Below, one piece after another: positions 1 through 12,518 of a stretch of DNA of 64,000 nucleotides. Location of the stretch: contig JASEVX010000006.1 of assembly GCA_031761405.1 (NCBI GenBank), forward strand, positions 30,684,117 through 30,748,116, read 5' to 3'. Source of the DNA: Serripes groenlandicus (taxonomy: Eukaryota; Mollusca; Bivalvia; Cardiida; Cardiidae). The notes beneath the pieces are model-generated. The model was given only the letters and a program-made list of their open reading frames with translations. It was not told the DNA's origin and did no database searches. Made by a program: the position numbers and the translations under genes. Each line of letters begins with the position of its first letter. Positions within the stretch are counted from its first letter, which is position 1.

Positions 1-109
1 AACTGTTATGATACCAAATTGGCTTCCAACGTTCAGATGTTCTTCACCGTATGTAAGCTGGCGGCCGTTGGCATAATTATCGTAGGCGGACTCGTTCGAC
101 TGGGACAAG
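1..109 (+). CDS. SLC7A9: SLC7A9-like exon (TM5 region)
   Basis: Reads from AAC at base 1: [20 protein letters not shown] followed by a hydrophobic helix [12 protein letters not shown] and RLGQ. It ends one base into a Gly codon at CAAG/GTATGT. The exon start lies to the left of the window. Confidence 0.93.
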
Positions 110-3100
110 GTATGTCTTTCACGTTGACATGTAAAACCCTTTTCAATACAAACGTCGCGAGTTCTGGTTATGTCTCCAGGAAACAGATGCCGAGCCCCGG
201 TAGTCCAAAGGCAACTCGGGCGGTCAATCCAGGGGTTGTGAGTTCAAACATGTTTTCATTTGACATCAGCCAGTGCGACAGGCATCATTCTTATTCAACC
301 AATGGGCTGATATTGAGTTTGATTAAATTAAGCTTACAGCTTGTTTCAGAATCGATGTAAAATATATATGAGCCGTCCCACGAGAAAACCAACATTGTGG
401 TCTCAGCGTAAAGTATCGATCCGAATCAGCCTAAGCCTGCCGCGCCGGCCAATCCGGAAAGACACTTTTCGCCTCCTGTGGATTTTCTGTTTCAGGAATC
501 ATTGCTCTATACCCCTGAGACGGAATGTGTCGGCCCGGATCAGTCTGAGTAGACTGCGCAGGCTGATCTGGGTCGATACATTACCCAGAGGATATAATGT
601 TGGTTTTCTCATGGGACGGCTCATATGTGTTTAAAATTAACCCTTTGTCAGATAAGGATAATAAGGATAAGGATATTTTAAAGCCTCTCAATATAGAATT
701 TCAAGTACAGGATATCCAACATTATATTACAGGTAATGTCAGTACCTTGCAGAAGGGATTCGAAGGGACAACAAATAATCCGTCTCTAATAGCTCTGTCG
801 TTTTACGATGCCATGTGGTCGTATGACGGATGGTAAGTAAACAATACAATCTAACAGAGGACTAGATTAGGAGGAGTGAACTGGTCTCTCCGATCCATAT
901 CTCTCTTATGGCTCCACTAAACCCTACGTTGTGGGTACTCAAAAGAATCGTCTCACTGAGACGATTCTTTTGAGTACCCACAACATAGAGTTTAAGGGCC
1001 AAATACGGATTTGGAGATGTGAAATTTTCTCCTTATCTAGAGCTCTGCCTAATATTAAAACAAAAGGCTGTGTCACGGTTAATTATACACCCGATATATC
1101 GATGCTTTAAATAGTGCAAGCACCTTTTTTAAATTCTACGATATTTTCATCGCATCATGAGTGTCAATATTCATATCACAAACATAACTGTCACGTGGCT
1201 TAATTATTACACGAAACCCTCAGACCCAAGATATCGGTGCTTTAAATTAATTGTGCAAGCACACATTTTAAATCCTACGACATCTCATCGCACCGTGAGT
1301 GTTTAATTTTCAGTAGACGATGTGTAAGACGATATTCATGTTGATCAAACACCCGTATATTTATTACACGAACCCATCTTAAGGAAAACGCACATACGGG
1401 TAGAATAAAATATTTTCCTTGTTGTGACACCAATCAAAATATAAATTGTTTATTTCCCTTCTTAGCGTTTGTTTTTCTTTTGTTAATAGATATCATAGGC
1501 ATCTGACCTCGAAAGCACGTAAACAACCGTACTTCATAATGAAAAGGAAATACGGCATAGAGGGATATATGGAGTTTACCTCAGTTCTTATGTCTGATAA
1601 TATCATTACAAGTCTTACACGTAATTTAACGTTTAATATCCGTGTCATTTTTTCTCCATAAACGGAACCTTTAAAAATTGTTAACATTTTGTTAGATCTT
1701 TATTATCATTTTATTGTCTATTTACAGGAATACACTAAACTTTCTAACAGAAGAACTGCGGCATCCTTACAGGTACGTCATTGGTGTTAAAAGCACGGTT
1801 AACTATAGAACCCTATATATTTATGTTTATATAGACTGACCTTGTTATGTCTACGAAAAAGGTTCTGTTTATACCCAAGTTAGCTCGACTAATTAGTATT
1901 TTTGTTGATAACCTATCACGGATACTTGAGAATACAGCCAATCAACCACGATAGCGGTCAATTCTAAATATAGCCACTGTCGATACCCATGACCGAAATA
2001 CTGACTACAGCCTCATTAACCCAGCGTTGTATATTGTTGATCAGGAATTTCAATGGGAAGCGACGATGTTTATTTGATGTTTACGTTGTATTCAACATTA
2101 GTTCAATTGTATCAGGGGGACACCTCATTTATCCTAGAAGCATTGGTGTCCAGTGCATGGTTGAACCCGGATCGCCGAGTTCCAAATATTGCGTGCTTAC
2201 CACATATGACGTCAAAACACTGCCTGGTATATTTTCCCAGAAACGATCATGTTTCCGGTATGATGACAGGATGTTTGTTCCCGTTACCGTTAGCGAGACA
2301 ACAGGTGTGCAATTGAGCCGTCTCGCAAGAAGACCAACATTGTGGACTCTGCCTAATGTATCGACCCGATCAGCCAAAGCATGCCGTGTAGGCTAACCCG
2401 GACGGACGATTTTCGCCTCCTGTGGATTTTCTGTTTCAGGAATCATTACTCTATACCTCTATCCCCCTGAGACGGAATATGTCGGCCTGGATTAGCATGC
2501 GCGGACTGCGCAGAATGATCTGGATCGATACATTACGGAGAGGCCATTATGTTTTCTCACGGAATGGCTCAATTATTGTTTTACTTTATTCAGTTTGAAA
2601 ACAAGAAATTTATTACCATATAATCGAGTATAATATATCAATAACTCGACCGACAGTCATCCAATGGATTCTGGCTATTTATTTCTGATTGACATTATGG
2701 GTACACATATTTATCTTAAAGTTGGCCTACAATCTTATAAAGCCTTACCCACTTGTAGACGCAGTTTGACATATCTTCAGCACACAACCTTTGTAAACAG
2801 TGAGGCAATTCTCAATGTTTTCAACTTTATTCATTAATGATGCTTTCGATTATTTAGGTCTACCATATTTTCTCTAATCGTTTCAAAGTTTTCGAAGTCG
2901 CCCATTGCAGATTTGTTGTATGTGATCTGGATTAACTGTGTGTCCTTTATTTCAGGGATTTACCGAGAGCCAATATCATTGGAGTTGTGCTGGTTACTAT
3001 CGTCTATATTCTGACCAACATTTCCTATCTTGTTGTTCTTGGAGTAGACGGCCTTTTGGCCTCCGATGCCGTGGCAGTGGTAAGACAATTAAACTCTGTC

Positions 3101-6100
3101 ACTGTTATTTAACTCCCTTTGCATCTTGTTGTTCTTGGAGTAGACGGCCTTTTGGCTTCCGATGCCGTGGCAGTGGTAAGACAATTAAACTCTGTCACTG
3201 TTATTTAACTCCCTTTGCATCTTGTTGTTCTTGGAGTAGACGGCCTTTTGGCTTCCGATGCCGTGGCAGTGGTAAGACAATTAAACTCTGTCACTGTTAT
3301 TTAACTCCCTTTGCATCTTGTTGTTCTTGGAGTAGACGGCCTTTTGGCTTCCGATGCCGTGGCAGTGGTAAGACAATTAAACTCTGTCACTATTATTTAA
3401 CTCCCTTTGCAGCAGACGCAGGTTTTTGTGTGGTAATTTTGGGAATATGACCTATACCCATGGAATTGGTGAAATGTTGTGTCTTTTTTTGGCAAACTTG
3501 GGAACTTTTTCATAAATAATATGCTTCTATGTTACCTGGATTGTAAGTCTCTGTGAAAAAGCGCTTACATGTAAGGTTAATAACAGTTTTGTTAATATGT
3601 TCTTTTTTGTTGTTGTTTTTTTCTCGATTTTATTTTTATCTTCTAATTGGGAATTTTTATTGAACAATTGGGGAAAAAAACATACTTTTTGCCATTGGGA
3701 ACATGACCGTTTACCGACTATAAAAATGACAAACAACAATTTATCGAGTGTATTAGAACGGTGCTGTGCGAAAACCAACCGCACCAGTCTAAGCATGCCG
3801 CGCAGGCTAAACCTGACCGATACGTTTTGACTCCTGTCGATTTTCTGTTTCAGAAATCATAACTCTATACTTATATTTCCCTGAGGCAAATGTGTCGGCA
3901 TGGATTAGCCTACGCGGACTGCGCAGGCTGATCTGGGTCGATACATTACGCAGAGTCCATCATGTTGGTTTTCTCGTGGAACGGCTCATATATTACTTAC
4001 ATAAGCTTATCACACATTTTGTGCTTTGTTCTAAGCAATATTTTAAACTTATACGTATTCATTGTACGAGTCAGTCCGTTGCCTTCGGAGAACTTTTAGT
4101 GGAATAGAAAACATGCAAATTAGTTAGGGATGTAAATTGGATGCCAGGAAATATGTATATATTCTTTAAATGATGTGAAATCACAATAATCACAATTACG
4201 TTTTCTTTTAAACCAATCAGGATTGGGGTAAAAACGTCCTTGGAGATACAGCGTACATTATCATGCCGATAGCAGTCCTGTTTTCAACATTCGGTGCAGC
4301 TAATGGATTGTGCTATGCCTCAGGAAGGTATGCATTACTCATGAACTTTATTCTCAAATAATATTCGTGCATTACCTTGGCCTCGTTCTAATAGGCATGA
4401 ATAGTGACAAGTATATTATTGCGTGACAGGTTTCACTTTACTGACAGAGGGTACAGTAACTGTTACTTGTTACAGGAAATACTGACAGAGGGCACAGTAA
4501 CGGTTACTTGTTACAGGAAATACTGACAGAGGGTACAGTAACGGTTACTTGTTACAGGAAATACTGACGGAGGGTACAGTAACGGTTACTTGTTACAGGA
4601 AATACTGACGGAGGGTACAGTAACACTCACTTGTTACAGGAAATACTGACAGAGGGTGCAGTAACACTTACTTGTTACAGGAAATACTGACAGAGGGTAC
4701 AGTAACGGTTACTTGTTACAGGAAATACTGACAGAGGGTACAGTAACGGTTACTTGTTACAGGAAATACTGACAGAGGGTACAGTAACACTTACTTGTTA
4801 CAGGAAATACTGACAGAGGGTACAGTAACACTTACCTGTTACAGGAAATACTGACAGAGGGTACAGTAACACTTACTTGTTACAGGAAATACTGACAGAG
4901 GGTACAGTAACACTTACTTGTTACAGGAAATACTAACAGAGGGTACAGTAACACTTACTTGTTACAGGAAATACTGACGGAGGGTACAGTAACACTTACT
5001 TGTTACAGGAAATACTGACGGAGGGTACAGTAACACTTACTTGTTACAGGAAATACTGACAGAGGGTACAGTAACACTTACTTGTTACAGGATATACTGA
5101 CGGAGGGTACAGTAATACTTACTTGTTACAGGAAATACTGACAGAGGGTACAGTAACACTTACTTGTTACAGGAAATACTGACAGAGGGTACAGTAACGG
5201 TTACTTGTTACAGGAAATACTGACAGAGGGTACAGTAACGGTTACTTGTTATAGGAAATACTGACAGAGGGTACAGTAACGGTTACTTGTTACAGGAAAT
5301 ACTGACAGAGGGTACAGTAACGGTTACTTGTTACAGGAAATACTGACAGAGGGTACAGTAACGGTTACTTGTTACAGGAAATACTGACAGAGGGTACAGT
5401 AACGGTTACTTGTTACAGGAAATACTGACAGAGGGTACAGTAACGGTTACTTGTTACAGGAAATACTGACGGATGGTATAGTAACGGTTACTTGTTACAG
5501 GAAATACTGACATAGGGTACAGTAACGGTTACTTGTTACAGGGAATTACTGATTAATTATCGGGACTTCACCATGTCTTTGCTAAACTATTTTAAATATG
5601 CATATTGAATTCAAAATTAGGCTAAGGTCCCCATTACGAAACGTGTATTGAGCTGACCCCCAGTGTGTTCATGTATGTATATTTATTATAACGACGCGCA
5701 TATATGTTATTATGACGTGTATATATGTTAATACGACGTGTATATATGTAATTTTGACGTGTATATATGTAATAATGACGTGTATATATGTTATTATGAC
5801 GTGTATATATGTTAATACGACGTGTATATATGTAATTTTGACGTGTATATATGTAATAATGACGTGTATATATGTAATTATGACGTGTATATATGTTATT
5901 ATGACGTGTATATGTGATCGGTCTTATTTATGTTTAACACGGTAATATAAATGACACATACTTCAGATTAATTTGTACGCCATAACAATATAATTATATC
6001 TTTTGAAATAACGAGTGTAAAAAATATAATGCAAATTAACTTCTTATTAACCCTTTCCTTTATACAACAAATTTGAAAATGTTTAAGCAAATATATAGAA

Positions 6101-9100
6101 AGTTTCTATAAATGAAAGGATTAATTATTGCATAGAGTTAAAAACAATGCTCATTATGAGCAATGTTGTTACATGTCGGAAATGTTTTTGTTATCGTTGT
6201 CCATTTTCTCTAACTTAACTAACCAGGTGTAGAGGCACTTGATATTTGTTCCACTAATGAACAGTGAAACATCAGGTGAGTGTGAGAGGTTTCACCGTCT
6301 GCATGAGTATATATTGTTTACACCTGGATGTATCTTCTAATAAAAAGCTATATGTATATATATAATATGTAGCCGCAATAGAAGATCGCCAATTCAAATT
6401 ATATTTAGGCAATAATACCTGATGTCGCCAGATGCGACTTGAATATGTATAAAATGGTTTCCTTGACCATTGGCAGTCCCAAAGATTAGAATTCATTTAT
6501 TTACAGAAACTTATAGTAGAATCGACCTTTTTAACCCTTTCAATGCTGTATTTAAAGACAAAGGGAATTGGTCAGCTTTGCATTTGGAAGAATCCATAGT
6601 TAGTTTTAGGAATATCAAGTTAAAAGTGTTGAGTTTGGCAGCCTACACTGTAAAGTCTTGCCAGACGGGGCTGTTGAGGTGGCTTGTCTCGCTCCTTACT
6701 GGTGGCACATGACTCAGAAAACCAGGTCAAGCAGTCATACTATCATTGACCTCTTTACAGACTTGTGTATGCAGCCGGTCGTGAAGGACATCTACCAGAA
6801 GTTCTGTCGTATGTACACGTGAAACGGTTTACACCACTGCCCTCCATAGTATTAACGGTATTTATAACACTGGTTTTACAAACTTTTCAGAGAAATAATA
6901 GTTGATTATAACGGGATTTACTCACTGTTTTAAACAGATAACTCATTAAGTGATAATTCTAACTGTTAACTCTGTCTTTAATATGTCTTTACATACCAGC
7001 TGATATCAGTATCTGAAAGATAGATAGTAATATAAGCAGATATATCTTCTGTATAGATGCACGATATAATTATGGGATGGTTTTGCCTATTTATAAAAAT
7101 ATGTTGTATTTCTAAATTCTAAACGTTCCTCCCTATGCAGTTTGTTCATTCAGACTTGTATTATTGCTATATGTTGACTGTACATGTGAACTTTTTCTTT
7201 TAATTTCATAAATGCTAAATTGTGATCATAAATATTTTTTAACTTTTAAAAGTTACATCGTATTTTGTGTTTATATACACCCGTTTTTGTTACATGTATC
7301 ATACTTCTGCTAAACTAGAAGGAGAATAGACTTCCCTCTCTGCTTCCAAAGCTTGGGTCATACTTAACTTATAACTAGGGGCATTAAACCTTAATATATG
7401 GTAATATGGAAGCACCTATTTTTTTTTTATATTTAATTGATCTAGTTAAAGCTGACTTAAAACCGTTTATTGGTAAAAAGTTAAGAAACATCTGCTTGTA
7501 TGACACATTATAGTTGCTGCCAATGTTAAGCAAACTGTAAACCAAATGGTTTCACAACTAAACTTGTCATATCACGACTAAACTTCACATGCTGAATATC
7601 ACATATATCGCAGCATACAAAACGTCTAATCCCTACGTCAAAATTGAACCTTTCTGCTCTTGGTAACCTTTTATTATAGGCTATGGTAGCCAGGTGAGCA
7701 ATGTAAGCACATCTTGGTCTCCTTGCTTAAAATAAAGGAACATTTGGCCTTTTTGTTTGAAATATTTACATCCTGTCTGTTTACACGTTATTTAAATGTA
7801 CTGAACTGCATCCGCTCCATTGAAGTCATGCTTCAAAACCATGCGCGGCGTCTTTGGTGCTTTGCATCAAAATTCGTCCTGTTATCATTGTGCTACATCC
7901 AAATCCTCTGTTATGATCTCGACGAGATACGTCAGTAGTATAGGGAAACAAACATGATGTAGTCATTGTCCTTCTTAAAACGCTTCACATTATGCGCGGC
8001 AGTACAGCCAATTGACACAATCGTATTTAAGAATCCTCTCACAAACTGTGACTAAAAGCATATATTATGGCTGTGAAATTAGACCGTTTTCTAAACTTTT
8101 GAAAAAGATACTCTAATGCTTGATTTCATAGTGAAACTCTAAATTATACGTAGCGCCTCGGTAGTATAGTGAATAGAGCATCCGCCTGATTAGAGGGAGA
8201 CCCGGGTTCTATTACGGGTCGTGTCATACCAAAGACTTTAAAACTGGTTTAAGTGGCTTCCCTCCTAGTGCTCAGGATTGCGGTGATATCATCAAGGCTG
8301 ATGCGCTGGTGTCAGCAGTACTGGTAATATACCCAGTAAACGCCTTGATGTAATTTAAATACTTAAATGCAAACTCAAACAACTACGTTTAACATTGACA
8401 TCCAATTAATGACATAGACACATCTCATCTGCAGCAGACAACATTTGGATAATTTGTGGCAAAAGGTGAGAAATATAGGATCCATCATGAGTTTTCTTTG
8501 GAGATCAAGATTTCTTAAATGAGTCTAGAAAAAGACGGTTATTAACCGAGCCTCTTGGCGAGGTTAATAACTCTCTTTTTCGAGGCGAATTTAAGAAATC
8601 TTCTCCAAAGAAAAACGAGTGATGGATTCTTTTTATCACCTAAACAGTGTGTTTTAATGAAAAATATTGACAACATCAAAACAATAAGAAGAAAAAAACA
8701 ACAATGTTTTAAACAATTAAGACTCGTTATTTATTCAAAATAACGTATTATTGCATTTTTCAATGTGTAAAATTTAACAACTTTAAAACAATAAACATAA
8801 TAAAGATAAAGGTCAAAATGAAGTCATCAGTAGTCGCGTGTATGACGTGTTTTTGTTATCACACATGTTGGATATCGTTGTTCCGTGATTTGTTCTCAAC
8901 TTGAAAATAAGGGTATTTATGTGATAAATATAGGATCCATCATGAGTTTTCTTTGGAGATCAAGATTTCTTAAATGAGTCTAGAAAAAGACGTTTATTAA
9001 CCGAGCCTCTTGGCGAGGTTAATAACTCTCTTTTTCGAGACGAATTTAAGAAATCTTCTCCAAAGAAAAACGAGTGATGGATTCTTTTTATCACCTAAAC

Positions 9101-12100
9101 AGTGTGTTTTAATGAAAAATATTGACAACATCAAAACAAAGAGCGAATAACCTATTCTTCATGAGAACTTGTGATTCACCGCATAAAAAAGTAGTCCTCA
9201 TCATTTTTGAATAAGAAGAAAAAAAAAACAATGTTTTAAACAATTGAGACTCGTTATTTATTCAAAATAACGTATTATTGCATTTTTCAATGTGTAAAAT
9301 TTTTAAAACAACTTAACAATAAACATAATAAAGATAAAGGTCAAAATGACGTCATCAGTAGTCGCGTGTATGACGTGTTTTTGTTATCACACATGTTGGA
9401 TATCGTTGTTCCGTGATTTGTTCTCAACTTGAAAATAAGGTTATTTATGTGATAATGCTAAATATTAGCAATTTCTCCTTTGTCACTTATTCAAAAATCG
9501 TACATTTAGTTTTCGAAATATTTTTGCCTAGATATTTGGGGGAAAAGAGTTCAATATGATTACGTACATGACATACGAGCCGTCCCACGAGAAACCCAAC
9601 ATGATAGCCTATGCGTAATGTATCGACCAAGATCAACATAGGGGCATAGCAGTATAGACACTTTCCGTCTCAGAGGGATAAAGGTATAAAGTAATGACAA
9701 CTGAAACAGAAAATCCACAGGAGGCGAAAAGTGCCTGCCCGGATTAGCCTGCGCGACATGCTAAGGCTGATCCGGGTCGATATTTATACGCAGGTTCCAA
9801 AATGTTGGTTTTCTCGCGGGATGGCTCATATGTACTTCTGTTTCAGTGTGTTATCGCCGTTCTGATGGTGATTCCTGGCGACATCGCTGGCTTGATTGAT
9901 TTCTTCAGTTTTGCGTCCTGGATATTCTACGGGCTGGCTGTATCCTGTGTCATTATATTGAGGTTCAGAATGCCTCATGCTGAAAGGCCCATCAAGGTTT
10001 GTTTGTTAACGTTACATTACATCCTTGTTTTACCATATCCCATATGCAGACGGACAAGCGGTGTCCTATGTCATTATACTGAGGTTCACAATGCCTCATG
10101 CTGAGAGGCCCATCAAGGTTTGTTAACATTACATTAAATCTTTGTTTTACCATATCCCATATTCAGACGGGGTTTGACGTATCTGCAGACGTTTGTCGCA
10201 ATGTGTTCAGCTATTCAATTAACATACATTCATTTAAATGGCAGTTATCTGAAGTATTGACTAGATAGTTTTGAAGTTGTCTGCTGATGATAATCTGTTT
10301 GTTGGAAAGTGTCAATGAAATAAGCGCGAGCGAATTAGCACAACAACTTTCTGTAATGTTAATCTGAATATGTAGTCATATCATTGTGGTAACTTCACCC
10401 ACAGCAAGTATTTTTGACCTTATTTCAACGGATTCTTCCCAGGCACACGGCTGTCATTCACATACTTTTCAAGCACGTTACAAACATATTTACACTCGCC
10501 GCAGATACCATTGTCACTTACACATAATACATATTTTACGAGACAATATTGTAACCCGTATTTGATGAAACTGTATTCTGGTCACAAGATCGAACTATAT
10601 ACCAAAGTTTTTCATCAACTTCACCCAGCATGATTCTTGCAACTAGAATCAGATCACAAGAGCGAAGTACACACCACAGCATTTCATCACCCTTACCCCG
10701 CGTGATTCCTGCAACTAGTATCAGATCACAAGAGCGAAGTATACACCACATCATTTCATCACCCTTACCCCGCGTGATTCCTGCAACTAGTATCAGATCA
10801 CAAGAGCGAAGTATACACCACAGCATTTCATCACCCTTACCCCGCGTGATTCTTTTAACTAGTATCTTCACCATTTATTATCCCCTCGGTTACGAAGTAA
10901 GCGAGAAAGGGATATAGTAACGGGACCGTCCGTATGTATGTGTGTCCGTCCGTCCGTCCGTCCGTCCTTCCGTCCGTAACAAACCTTGTCATCACTCTAC
11001 ACTAACCATTTCTTGACAGATCTTAACCAAACTTGGTATAAAGTAAGTATATGGTAACATCTTGAAGCCTATTGATTTTCAAGGTCATAGGTCAAAGGTC
11101 AAGCCCAGCCGAGGGGATGCATCCGCTTTGCGGTGCCCTTGTTTCTATATTTCCTTGAAAAGTAATGGATTGAATTTTGCTACATATTGGCACATCATTA
11201 CCAAGCAATGTATGCCAAGATAAGACTGCACGAATGTACAGGTTGGTCTTGTTCTACATTGAACGTAAATGTGATTTAAAGTGTTATATTGCGGCACATG
11301 TAAATGTTGTTTAAAGTCGAGCACATCGGAATAAGGGTTAAACATGTCTTCTGTGCAAACGCATTCAGAATGTTCACTCATTTTCTCAGATAGATGGGCG
11401 ATTTCGGTGGCTAAGATATATTGGTTGATTATGTGACTTCTTCAAAGTGTTCGTGCTGACATGATTATTTTAGCCGTCCCGTAAGAAAACCAACATTATG
11501 GCCTCTTCGTAATGTATCGACCCAGATCAGCCGGCGCAGTCCGCGCAGACTGATCCGGGCCGACAAATTCTGTCTCCGGTGGATAGAGGTATAGAGTAAT
11601 AATTCCTGAAACAGAAAATCCACAGGAAGCAAAAAGTTTCTATCCGGGTAAGCCTGCGCGGCAGGCTTAGGCTAGTCCGGGTCGATACGCAGAGTTCACA
11701 TTGTTGGTTTTCTCGCGGGACGGCTCATTTTTTCTATTCTTTTTCAGGTGTTCATTCTGATTCCAATACTGTTTGTGCTTATTTCCTTGTACCTGGTAAT
11801 TGGTCCGATAATAGATAATCCGCAGATAGAATTGTTGTATGCTGCACTATTTATTGTTGGAGGACTTCTGTTTTACTTCCCTTTGATTGTCTTTAAACTG
11901 GACAGAGGGTGTTTCGGTAAGTTGATAACATTCTTAAAGGGTCTCACGAAATATTGTCTTATGATGAAATGAGCGGCCTTTCGGGACAACTAAACCTTAA
12001 TTTAGTAAGTACACGTGTTTATGATCGGTGGTTCGAGAAAACTAACCTTAACCTAATGGGAACACGTGAATATGAGCGGTGCTCCAAGAATACCAGCCTT

Positions 12101-12486
12101 AACTTATAGTGTACACGTGCTTATGACCGAGGGGTCCACGAAAACTAACCTCAACGTAATGGGAACACATGCGTATGGACGGTGCTCCAAGAATACAGCC
12201 TTAACGTATATTGTATACGTGTTTATGATCGATGGTGCGAGAAAACTTACCTTAACGTAATTGGAACACATGAGTATGGACGGTGCTCCAAGAGTATCAG
12301 CCTTAACGTATATTGTATACGTGTTTATGATCGATGGTGCGAGAAAACTTACCTTAACCTAATGGTAACATGGCTTAACGTGTTTATGAACGAAGGTCCG
12401 CGAAAACTACCCCCCCCCCCTTTTTTATTAGCTCTACTGGCCAAAGGCCAGAAGGTCTTATGTCGCGGCTATTCGTCCGTCGTCCG

Positions 12487-12518
<32 letters not shown>

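Larger units (their letters stand above)
8476..9455 (+). repeat. 455 bp direct duplication carrying family C elements
   Basis: Copy 1 8476-8930 and copy 2 8931-9455 are nearly identical. Copy 2 has about 70 extra bases at 9141-9208. The spacing of matching starts (8477 and 8932) is 455 bp. Confidence 0.9.

Noticed and set aside
2938..3450. 170-codon repeated plus-strand frame with [10 protein letters not shown] repeats
   Set aside because: It is the wrong frame of the transporter exon tail repeated by a 96 bp (multiple of three) array.
5712..5945. Periodic TCIYVIM protein
   Set aside because: Translation of a 21 bp tandem repeat.
10536..10917. Repeated ORFs on both strands
   Set aside because: A 72 bp tandem repeat keeps all frames open; no leader, domain or conserved residues. 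The 75 and 102 bp arrays do the same at 62430-62935 and 12066-12529.
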